IMG/VR virus record: IMGVR_UViG_3300042113_000285
Coordinates: 1-25,475 of that record
From: a virus
Strand: one strand, 5' to 3'
DNA: 25,475 nucleotides
Positions 17,094 through 22,843 of the stretch are shown here, piece by piece (position 1 is the first letter of the stretch; each line of letters starts with the position of its first letter). The notes below the pieces were generated by a model. That model did not search any database and was not told where the DNA came from. It saw only the letters and a program-made list of their open reading frames with translations. A program made the position numbers and the translations under genes.

Positions 17094-17719
17094 AACTGCT
17101 TTTTAAAATCTGTTAAGTAATTGTCATCAGTGTAATAACCGCGATTAGAATCTACAGTATAAATATTTCTATCAATTCTATAACCAGGATTATTGTTGAT
17201 TCTGACAAATGTATAAGCTTTATCAATCCAAATAATTCTATTATTGGGGTAAATAAAATAATTACCGTTGTCCATTTTAAAAACATGGCCACACTTATGC
17301 TCATATGTTTCAGAAAAATTTGTGTCCAGCATTGATTTATTCTCATGCGACCAATCAAGAGTGAACATATACACACCCAATCTTTTAACCCCACTAATTG
17401 AAATTAGTTCCGCGCTTAATGGATAAAGTCTAGCTCTTACTTGAACATCAATATACGGGCTAAAGCTATCCCAATAAACATGTTCTGTTAGTGGTAAAAC
17501 CTCTGCATCTGTTTTCCAACAAAAAGCATGAATGGGCCTACGAGTCCAGTTCACCCCATTCTCTAAAAAAGCCTCAAACAAAGGGACCATACCCTCTATT
17601 GATGCTACAGTATGTAAATTTGCTACAGTATATTCACCATGACCTCGTTCATGATTGAATAAAAACTCATTGCGAATAAAGCAAGGAGTGAGCGGGAGAT
17701 TATGATTTAAATAGGCCAT
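17090..17719 (-). CDS. Conserved-looking phage protein of unknown function (209 aa)
   Basis: The start MAYLNHNLPLTPCFIRNEFLF at 17719 overlaps the previous stop (TAATG), and its own stop overlaps the SET start (ATGA), so all three are coupled. The protein is globular, without membrane segments. It is rich in aromatic and histidine residues (FNHERGHGEYTVANLHTV, RRPIHAFCWK, CGHVFKM, YFIYPNNRIIWIDKAYTFV). The H-x-R-G-H and several other histidines could bind metal, but I cannot match a known enzyme. It lies between a possible small-terminase candidate and the SET protein. Confidence 0.7.
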   Translation of the reverse strand: MAYLNHNLPLTPCFIRNEFLFNHERGHGEYTVANLHTVASIEGMVPLFEAFLENGVNWTRRPIHAFCWKTDAEVLPLTEHVYWDSFSPYIDVQVRARLYPLSAELISISGVKRLGVYMFTLDWSHENKSMLDTNFSETYEHKCGHVFKMDNGNYFIYPNNRIIWIDKAYTFVRINNNPGYRIDRNIYTVDSNRGYYTDDNYLTDFKKQL

Positions 17720-18237
17720 TATATTTGATCATATGCTAAACCTTGACCACCTCTTACATGACTCTCTTGTTCTTGAACCATGTCATTAAAAGCACCTTTG
17801 TATGATTGTCTTATCTGTTCAAACTTAGCTGCTGCATTAACTAAAGAATTAATATTACCATCACGACCATGCTCAATAGCTGTTGTTTCCATATACTTTG
17901 CAAGTCTATCAAGCATTGATTTAATTCCTTTGTATGCTCTGTATGTTGGTGTTTCATAAAGTTTTTTACATATCAAAAGAGCATATACAATTGCATCATC
18001 CTCAACAGATTCTTGCAATTTAACCTCATCAATTATCAAATCTTCCTTTTCCACTTCTGAGACATTAAAGAAAGGATTCATATCTGGATTTGGGCAGGTC
18101 ATGTAAAATAAATACTGATAAACGGACATATATGTATCCGGGTAATTGTCCATGATTGCTTTTAAAGAACTGATTGCATAGCAATGTTCTGTTGGAATTG
18201 TCTTTCCGTTTTGTATATCAAATAATCTTATTATCAT
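17719..18237 (-). CDS. Unknown protein, small-terminase candidate by position (172 aa)
   Basis: This acidic, helical protein starts MIIRLFDIQNGKTIPTEHCY and ends with a helix-rich segment (SLVNAAAKFEQIRQSYKGAF) and a short glycine-rich tail VRGGQGLAYDQ. It overlaps the PD-(D/E)XK gene by ATGA and the 209-aa gene by one base. Its all-helical character, size and place a few genes before TerL are compatible with a small terminase subunit. There is no clear helix-turn-helix, and the SET and GroES-like genes stand between it and TerL, so that remains a guess. I recall similar GGQ-x-LAYDQ tails in Bacteroidota phages. Confidence 0.7.
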   Translation of the reverse strand: MIIRLFDIQNGKTIPTEHCYAISSLKAIMDNYPDTYMSVYQYLFYMTCPNPDMNPFFNVSEVEKEDLIIDEVKLQESVEDDAIVYALLICKKLYETPTYRAYKGIKSMLDRLAKYMETTAIEHGRDGNINSLVNAAAKFEQIRQSYKGAFNDMVQEQESHVRGGQGLAYDQI

Positions 18238-19043
18238 TTTTTATCTTTTATCCAATGCATTAATGTATTAACTTCATCCTTTAAATAAGGGAGATCATAA
18301 AAAACAATATCCTCAATTACAGGTTCACCATTAACATGTTCAATTATAGGGTATCCATTTTTATCATTTCCAAGTTGCACAAATTTTACATGTTGAAGCG
18401 TGAGCTTTCCAACGTTTAATCTCGGGTTGTGCTTCTTTATAATATACGCATAAATACTCAATTGTAAATTATAATGATTGAGATTGCAATTATCTAAATG
18501 AGAGAGAGGCGGTTGCATTTTTTCAGATACACCCTCCCAATTTGTAAAACTTGTTTCTTTAATTTCTTTGTTTGTTTTATAATCCGTGATGTTAACTGTA
18601 TTGTTAAATATCTCAACTAAATCAGCCTGACCACAAATACCAACAGATTTCAAATAAACCAAATGTTCAGGATAAATACCATCCGATAATCTTTGATCTG
18701 AAGAAATCTTAATTCCATTTTCAACAATTGGCTTTATGATAGGAAGATCAAAACCATCTTTACTGATATACTCAAACTCAGACATATCTGATTCTCTTTG
18801 ATGATGATACCAATTACCTAATGTGATAGCCCTTTGGGTTTCTCCTTCCCAAGCAGCTATAATCTCAGCTTCTGTCATTCCATACCACTTAGATTTTTTG
18901 TTTCCGGCTGCTTTTTTTGCTGCAGCTGCTGAATCAAACTTGGGTTTAAACATCCCAATAAAGGATGTGACACTAATCCAATTTATATCATCATTTTGAA
19001 CACTTTTGTATTTATGCCCATCTTCACTAAAAGTAAGCGCCAT
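18234..19043 (-). CDS. PD-(D/E)XK superfamily nuclease, Cas4/RecB-like (269 aa)
   Basis: The core motifs of the RecB/Cas4-type nuclease fold are visible: GNWYHHQRE (residues 76-84), a glutamate in YPEHLVY (E126), GQADLVEI with Asp141, the catalytic DYK triad half TDYKTNKE (D154-K156), and the QxxxY helix YNLQLSIYAYII (Q194). No iron-sulfur cysteines of Cas4 type are seen, and no helicase domain is attached. Free-standing members in phages act in DNA recombination, repair or end processing, and some crAss-like phages carry one near this position as I recall. It overlaps the next gene by four bases. The enzyme class is secure; the exact role (exonuclease or structure-specific nuclease) is not. 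Confidence 0.85.
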   Translation of the reverse strand: MALTFSEDGHKYKSVQNDDINWISVTSFIGMFKPKFDSAAAAKKAAGNKKSKWYGMTEAEIIAAWEGETQRAITLGNWYHHQRESDMSEFEYISKDGFDLPIIKPIVENGIKISSDQRLSDGIYPEHLVYLKSVGICGQADLVEIFNNTVNITDYKTNKEIKETSFTNWEGVSEKMQPPLSHLDNCNLNHYNLQLSIYAYIIKKHNPRLNVGKLTLQHVKFVQLGNDKNGYPIIEHVNGEPVIEDIVFYDLPYLKDEVNTLMHWIKDKK

Positions 19044-19046
19044 ATT

Positions 19047-19343
19047 TTAGTATTTAATTTTTATATTTCCAGTTACACTTGACACCCATTCCACAGGTAA
19101 AGAAGCTGATACAGAAAGATTATCTAATATTTGTACTTCATTCTCTTCTTCAGGCAATATGTTTTCAATAGAAACTTCCTCGTCAAAAGCATTATTATCT
19201 TTTACCAAGTCCATAAAATTATCAATAAAAAAATCTTCACTGTTAATTGCTTTAGCAACTAACATTTTAGATCTAACATATTTACCCAATTCAGCATTGC
19301 TTTTAATAGATTCAATCTCGGATTCAAAAATTTCAATCTTCAT
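19047..19343 (-). CDS. Small acidic protein of unknown function (98 aa)
   Basis: The frame is open further upstream, but ATG at 19343 (MKIEIFESEIESIKSNAELG) is chosen because it overlaps the zinc-ribbon gene by only 11 bases; the upstream ATG would overlap by 74. The N-terminal half is helical, then an acidic linker (DEEVSIENILPEEENE) leads to a beta-rich C-terminus ending WVSSVTGNIKIKY. It lies three bases upstream of the PD-(D/E)XK gene and may work with it. No family recognised. Confidence 0.65.
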   Translation of the reverse strand: MKIEIFESEIESIKSNAELGKYVRSKMLVAKAINSEDFFIDNFMDLVKDNNAFDEEVSIENILPEEENEVQILDNLSVSASLPVEWVSSVTGNIKIKY

Positions 19344-19653
19344 AGTTAATATTTGTTTTAAGTGTTTGTTCGGTTTGCTCATCCATGACAGCTTTCCACT
19401 TATCAAGTGGGCAACTAGAAGATAAAGCCCGGGTTTTAAATTCTAAACTGCACCCACATTCCCCACAACAGGGCTGGGTTCCATACATAACACACTTTGA
19501 ACCTGTAGTATCAAGCCGGTCACACGTTTTACATATAGACCATCTTAAAGCAGCTTCCGCCTCTATGTGCTCCTTCTTAAAGATATTATTTTTAATCCCC
19601 TCAAGTATCTGAGTGCTATTTGCAAAAGCCCCTAAAAAATTTTTTAAGCTCAT
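19333..19653 (-). CDS. Zinc-ribbon protein (106 aa)
   Basis: Eight cysteines form a compact cluster: CKTC (C41, C44), C54, CCGECGC (C62, C63, C66, C68) and SCPLDKW (C81). The pattern R-x-x-x-CxxC ... C ... CxxCGC-hydrophobic-x-x-K ... CPxxKW recurs in small phage proteins and is typical of a zinc-binding ribbon. An N-terminal 35-residue helix precedes it. The start at 19653 overlaps the HU-like gene stop by ATGA. Such proteins may bind DNA, RNA or a protein partner; the sequence does not say which. Its location beside an HU-like protein and a nuclease suggests a DNA-related job. Confidence 0.75.
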   Translation of the reverse strand: MSLKNFLGAFANSTQILEGIKNNIFKKEHIEAEAALRWSICKTCDRLDTTGSKCVMYGTQPCCGECGCSLEFKTRALSSSCPLDKWKAVMDEQTEQTLKTNINYED

Positions 19654-20030
19654 AGTTTATCTTTTGAATATTTTTCCTTTTTGAATTTTCTTTTATCTTC
19701 TAAAATCTCCTCATACTCGGCATTTATTTTTTCAAGCTGTTCAATTTTTTCTTTTACCGCCACTGTTTTTTCATAACCATGATATGTGCTTTTAGCAAGA
19801 TTGCCCAGGATATCTTTGTTTCTTTTAATTGTTTTTTCTAGTTTTTGTTTTCGTATTACAAATGTGCCAAGACCTTCAATATAAACTCTGGTGCTAGTTA
19901 AACCACTTAAGTTTTTTCTAACCTCTGCATAAAAAAAATCTATAAAATCTGAGACAACTTTAGAATGTACTCCCACTTCTTCAGCAATATCTTTTTCAAA
20001 ATCTTTATACTTTTTGGGGTTCACTACCAA
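19650..20030 (-). CDS. HU/IHF-like DNA-binding protein (126 aa)
   Basis: Residues about 10-70 follow the HU/IHF pattern: an N-terminal helical pair (FEKDIAEEVGVHSKVVSDFI, then FYAEVRKNLSGL), the strand VYIEGLGTFVIRKQK matching the VxLxGFGTFxVR core, and a basic continuation. The proline-containing DNA-intercalating arms of standard HU are not evident. They are replaced by a long charged helical extension (KEKIEQLEKINAEYEEILED) with a lysine-rich tail. IHF-like genes near the lysis and packaging genes are a recurrent trait of crAss-like phages. It overlaps the upstream gene by 26 bases and the zinc-ribbon gene by four. It probably bends or compacts phage DNA, and is a possible target of the SET enzyme (speculative). 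Confidence 0.8.
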   Translation of the reverse strand: MVVNPKKYKDFEKDIAEEVGVHSKVVSDFIDFFYAEVRKNLSGLTSTRVYIEGLGTFVIRKQKLEKTIKRNKDILGNLAKSTYHGYEKTVAVKEKIEQLEKINAEYEEILEDKRKFKKEKYSKDKL

Positions 20031-20373
20031 GTATTTTAAAGTCTAAAAAAATATTACCTGAAGCTGTAATCTGCATATCGTCATTAATCCTTATTGTCTT
20101 TTTGTTTTTCCCATGTTTGGTTATAAGATTCTTAGCATGAGCTTTAGCCAAAGCGTTTCTAACGGATTGCTCACTTTTGAAAATCTTCATATTAAAAACA
20201 GTGCTGCAAAATTTAGTCAGTTCCACATCTTGGTTTAAAGCAAGTTGTGTCAAACAATCCAATTCAGCTTCCGTGACATGAATTGAATTGAAAAAACAAT
20301 ATGTGAAAATCTGATATTTCACAGCATTTTCAGATGTTGTCTGAACCTTTTTTTCAATTTTTTGTACAATCAT
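20005..20373 (-). CDS. Small winged-helix-like protein (122 aa)
   Basis: The protein is largely helical. Residues about 70-105 (QSVRNALAKAHAKNLITKHG, then KNKKTIRINDDM) resemble the recognition helix and wing of a winged helix-turn-helix: an S/T-x-R-x-x-L-x-x-L-style helix followed by a basic beta-hairpin. It may therefore bind DNA as a regulator or replication accessory. It sits one base from the amidase gene and overlaps the HU-like gene. I recognise no named family, and the winged-helix reading is tentative. Confidence 0.65.
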   Translation of the reverse strand: MIVQKIEKKVQTTSENAVKYQIFTYCFFNSIHVTEAELDCLTQLALNQDVELTKFCSTVFNMKIFKSEQSVRNALAKAHAKNLITKHGKNKKTIRINDDMQITASGNIFLDFKILGSEPQKV

Positions 20374-20374
20374 A

Positions 20375-21292
20375 TTACAAACTCATTATAACATCAATAA
20401 GCCTAGGATCCGGGTAAACATCCATCTTGTCCCTCCTTATATTAGTGTGAGACAACAAACCTTTAACCTTACCGTAATAAGCATCATCTTGGTAATCAAA
20501 AGCTTTATTGACACCCTGGGTTTTAATCCATTGATACAAACCAGCTCTCAAATCAATCCCATCTCTTTCACCAATAAATCTTAACCATTTAGATACAGCA
20601 TCAATCTGTTTATCAGAATATCTATGCCAATTCACAAATCCCTTAAACGGGGTGTCTAGCTTAATAACCTGCTCAGGCGCTGCAGTACTTTTGACATAGG
20701 TTTTAAATTTGGCATCTAAATTCCCCATTGAACAGATTTCTAAACCCACAGCCCTGCGATTCATATACCCTGATCCTGAGTTACCTATGTGCCAAGCATT
20801 ATTACCAGTCGGAAAAGCCTGCACCATAATTCCATCATTTTTGTCTGAGCTTGTGACATGATTCTGACCCCCTAAAACAAACTCAGTACCCACACGCCCT
20901 CTGGTGTCTTTTGCCCACATGTCAATCGTGAAATATGGGTTATCATTGCCGGCCGTGTGATGAAGAATAGCGTATTCTTTAGGCACATTATCATTAACAT
21001 ACTCATTTTTAGGCATATAATACTTATGTATTAATTGCTCATAATTGTTTGCATAATAGTTAGCAGATAGATCTGTGTCTTTATCAATAGCCTCCATAAA
21101 ACCCCCCTTTGACAAAAGAAGTGTCCATGTGGTATTTCCAACAACACCATCCGGAAAAATTTCATGGTGCAGCTGATAGTTTACAACAGCAGCCCTAGTT
21201 ACATCACCAAATACACCATCTGCCTTTAAGCCCAGTATCTGCTGTAGCTTTCTTACTTCCTCTCCCTTATCCCCCTTTTTTAGCATCTTCAT
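20375..21292 (-). CDS. Endolysin: N-acetylmuramoyl-L-alanine amidase with PG-binding domain (305 aa)
   Basis: This protein would cleave the bond between MurNAc and the peptide stem of peptidoglycan. Residues about 5-62 form a peptidoglycan-binding domain (GEEVRKLQQILGLKADGVFG, then TRAAVVNYQ and DGVVGNTTW). From about 105 it is an Amidase_2 domain: YAILHHTAG (zinc ligand His111 or His112), GGQNHVTS, NNAWHIGN, RRAVGLEIC, and a late SHTNIRRDKMDVYPDP carrying the second zinc-ligand region and an acidic residue. No signal peptide or membrane segment is present, so a holin or tail delivery would be needed; none is obvious beside it, and it is separated from neighbours by only one or two bases. It could act in lysis or in cell-wall entry. 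Confidence 0.9.
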   Translation of the reverse strand: MKMLKKGDKGEEVRKLQQILGLKADGVFGDVTRAAVVNYQLHHEIFPDGVVGNTTWTLLLSKGGFMEAIDKDTDLSANYYANNYEQLIHKYYMPKNEYVNDNVPKEYAILHHTAGNDNPYFTIDMWAKDTRGRVGTEFVLGGQNHVTSSDKNDGIMVQAFPTGNNAWHIGNSGSGYMNRRAVGLEICSMGNLDAKFKTYVKSTAAPEQVIKLDTPFKGFVNWHRYSDKQIDAVSKWLRFIGERDGIDLRAGLYQWIKTQGVNKAFDYQDDAYYGKVKGLLSHTNIRRDKMDVYPDPRLIDVIMSL

Positions 21293-21294
21293 AC

Positions 21295-21582
21295 TTAATC
21301 TCTCTTTAACTGTCTACGGGGTGCCTCTTCCAATTCCTCATTTTCAGATGGATCCTGGCCATCTTCAGGGTTATTCTCAGCAAAAACCTGGGCAATAAAC
21401 ATTTGAGCTCGTGCCCGTTTTGCTCTAAGCTCCTCAATTTCAGTGAGTAAAGATTCGTATTTAACCTGAATCTCCAAATGTTTTATATTAGAAGAATAAA
21501 ACTCTGAGATCTCTTCCCGCCTTTTGGCAATTTCCTCCTTTGAAAGTTGCGTGGCATTTTGTTGTTCTAAGTTGTTTTCCAT
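21295..21582 (-). CDS. Small coiled-coil protein (95 aa)
   Basis: This is a helical, charged protein. Residues about 14-65 form a likely coiled coil (KEEIAKRREEISEFY, then LTEIEELRAKRARAQMFIAQ), followed by an acidic tail (NPEDGQDPSENEELEEAPRR). It is preceded by a promoter-like region with a dyad and lies two bases upstream of the amidase. It might help lysis or regulate the amidase, but there is no membrane segment to make it a holin or spanin. No family recognised. Confidence 0.65.
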   Translation of the reverse strand: MENNLEQQNATQLSKEEIAKRREEISEFYSSNIKHLEIQVKYESLLTEIEELRAKRARAQMFIAQVFAENNPEDGQDPSENEELEEAPRRQLKRD

Positions 21583-21585
21583 TTT

Positions 21586-21620
21586 TTATTTGGTTTAATT
21601 AATGCAAATATACCAAATAA
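21586..21620 (-). promoter_or_regulatory. Promoter-like -7 box inside an inverted repeat
   Basis: On the minus strand TATATTTG (21605-21612) matches the Bacteroidota -7 consensus TAnnTTTG, 23 bases upstream of the start at 21582. A nine-bp inverted repeat, TTATTTGGT (21586-21594) with ACCAAATAA (21612-21620), brackets the region, so a regulator could occlude it. No convincing -33 element was found. Confidence 0.45.
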
Positions 21621-21637
21621 AGTTAAATAAAAAATGT

Positions 21638-21898
21638 TTATGTATTTATTTTTTTATTTAATGCCTCCAATAACTCGGCACACCTTTCATATTCCTCTAA
21701 ACCCTCATAGTATTCAATCACATCCTTTATAGTATTCTCACTTATTTCCTTATCCGGGTCATGAACTAAAAGTGTCACATTCCCCTTATTAGTATCTTCA
21801 TCTAATAGATCTGTGAAGCTTACCTTATTAGTAATGATTCTATAAGTGCTATAATAAGCTTTTTCAAGCTTCTTTTCAAATTCAATATGTTTGTCCAT
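21638..21898 (-). CDS. Small acidic protein, first gene of the minus block (86 aa)
   Basis: The start at 21898 (MDKHIEFEKKLEKAYYSTYR) is chosen over an upstream ATG at 21988 because the longer version would run through G-runs and the promoter-like box at 21931-21938. The protein is acidic and mostly helical, with a central strand segment NVTLLVHDPDKEISENTIKD and a final helix YYEGLEEYERCAELLEALNK. I have seen short phage proteins with a LLVHDPD-like segment followed by a Y-x-x-x-EEYE-x-C-AEL helix in Bacteroidota phages, without known function. It may be an early regulator. Confidence 0.7.
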   Translation of the reverse strand: MDKHIEFEKKLEKAYYSTYRIITNKVSFTDLLDEDTNKGNVTLLVHDPDKEISENTIKDVIEYYEGLEEYERCAELLEALNKKINT

Positions 21899-21930
21899 AT
21901 TATAATATACCAAATTTTTTTTATACTCCC

Positions 21931-21938
21931 CAAATTTA
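21931..21938 (-). promoter_or_regulatory. Candidate -7 box for the minus-strand operon
   Basis: The minus strand reads TAAATTTG, an exact match to TAnnTTTG, 33 bases upstream of the start codon at 21898. It would begin the leftward block of 20-odd genes. A -33 element is not clear because the upstream DNA is unusually G-rich. Confidence 0.4.
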
Positions 21939-22042
21939 CTACCCCCCATCCATTTAGGTGGGAAATATACCCCCCCTCCAGATGGCACTGTAACTGAAAG
22001 TTTTTTATTTAGTGCATTGTGTGGGGGTGCTATTGAACCGCT

Positions 22043-22123
22043 CCCCGGCTACAATTTGACCGGGGTTGGCCCCCCGGATAAACTTAACCTCTAAACCCTA
22101 TTGCCGTGGCCAATCCAGTTTAT
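22043..22123 (+). promoter_or_regulatory. Mutually exclusive RNA hairpins before and over a GTG start
   Basis: CCGGGG (22060-22065) can pair with CCCCGG on its left (22043-22048) or with CCCCGG on its right (22072-22077). An overlapping stretch, GGGTTGGCC (22063-22071), can instead pair over nine bases, one G-U, with GGCCAATCC (22108-22116), which covers the first codons of the GTG ORF. A further seven-bp pairing joins 22078-22084 to 22117-22123. The element looks like a switch or attenuator, or the 5' end of the large RNA. Confidence 0.5.
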
Positions 22124-22444
22124 TTTCTTAAATTTAGAGTCACCAATGAGACAGGAAATGTCCATATGTTGCTCTCCTCTGCCCCTATGGCACAAGCCAA
22201 GGCAGACATTTTAGGTTTCCATGTTGGGATTCGCACCCAACCTGCCGACCTAAAAATTGGGATTCTCCCCTTAACCGATCCAATTACCGGTCAAGGTTTG
22301 AAACCCACTCACCCCTCCATTTTAGGTTTGCAAGCAAAACTAAAAGTTGGGATGGAGGTTCCCGGTCTTCAGATTGACACCAAGAACACCCACCCCGTTG
22401 GGGCCGATGGTACGACCTACTATAAGGTCGTCCAAACTGCGTAA
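22106..22444 (+). CDS. Possible GTG-start protein of unusual composition (112 aa)
   Basis: This frame opens with GTG (residues MANPVYFLKFRV) and ends in TAA. About 63 percent of codons begin with a purine, third positions favour pyrimidines, and GC content is well above that of neighbouring phage genes, which suggests coding DNA of different origin. Against it: there is no ATG at the start, no visible ribosome site, and the DNA contains strong hairpins (TTTAGGT with ACCTAAA around TTGGG/CCCAA; CCTCCAT with ATGGAGG; ACGACCT with AGGTCGT). The stop codon falls in the GTAA loop of a perfect seven-bp hairpin. The predicted protein is beta-rich with two related stretches (DILGFHVGIRTQPADLKIG and SILGLQAKLKVGMEVPG). 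It is either a small unknown protein or the 5' domain of the structured RNA. Confidence 0.45.
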   Translation: MANPVYFLKFRVTNETGNVHMLLSSAPMAQAKADILGFHVGIRTQPADLKIGILPLTDPITGQGLKPTHPSILGLQAKLKVGMEVPGLQIDTKNTHPVGADGTTYYKVVQTA

Positions 22445-22514
22445 GCAGTTTTACACCAAAAGACACTGCGCATAGTTACTTGACCTTTCAAGTACTATGT
22501 GCAGTCTTCTTTGT

Positions 22515-22549
22515 AATGCACCATAACTCACTTCCCAAGGGTGAGCAGT
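22515..22549 (+). repeat. Covarying hairpin repeat, copy 1
   Basis: AATGCACCAT is followed by a five-bp stem CTCAC/GTGAG around the loop TTCCCAAGG and then CAGT. Copy 2 at 22741-22774 keeps the flanks and loop exactly but has a different, still complementary stem. Confidence 0.8.
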
Positions 22550-22723
22550 TGTAATAAATAAAGAAGAGAGAAAGTAACCAATGTTATCCTTTATTAATTG
22601 GTTATGAACACCTTGATAGATTTACAGGTAATGCTGGTTTAAATAGAATCTATTTTGATGAACGTGTATCTTCTTTATGCCTTTCAGATAGTAAATAAAG
22701 CTATGCTACTGATTGGTATTACA

Positions 22724-22737
22724 ACTGAGTGCAGAGG
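22724..22737 (+). repeat. Direct repeat ACTGAGTGCAGAGG, copy 1
   Basis: Fourteen identical bases recur at 22830-22843. Both copies, and the shorter GTGCAG at 22499-22504, are followed within 20 bases by TGCACC or TGTACC, which can pair back to GTGCA. Confidence 0.75.
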
Positions 22738-22740
22738 AAT

Positions 22741-22774
22741 AATGCACCATTCCTGATTCCCAAGGTCAGGCAGT
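22741..22774 (+). repeat. Covarying hairpin repeat, copy 2
   Basis: AATGCACCAT, stem CCTGA/TCAGG around the identical nine-base loop TTCCCAAGG, then CAGT. Compared with copy 1 (22515-22549), the two stem strands changed together while loop and flanks stayed fixed. Confidence 0.8.
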
Positions 22775-22829
22775 ATGTGACCGTGTAGTGTCTTAACTTA
22801 TCCGTGATGTAGAAATACAGGATAAGCAT

Positions 22830-22843
22830 ACTGAGTGCAGAGG
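22830..22843 (+). repeat. Direct repeat ACTGAGTGCAGAGG, copy 2
   Basis: Identical to 22724-22737, 106 bases downstream. It precedes TGTACC at 22848-22853, which here forms the base of the 18-bp domain helix. Confidence 0.75.

Noticed and set aside
1-22000. Stop-codon reassignment (TAG or TGA), known in some crAss-like phages.
   Set aside because: The large genes are uninterrupted with standard stops, and TGA ends genes at ATGA junctions, so no recoding is needed here.
22284-22466. Minus-strand open frame of 60 codons.
   Set aside because: It lies antisense to the GTG ORF, has low-complexity R/G/S-rich content, and is explained by the complementary hairpins.
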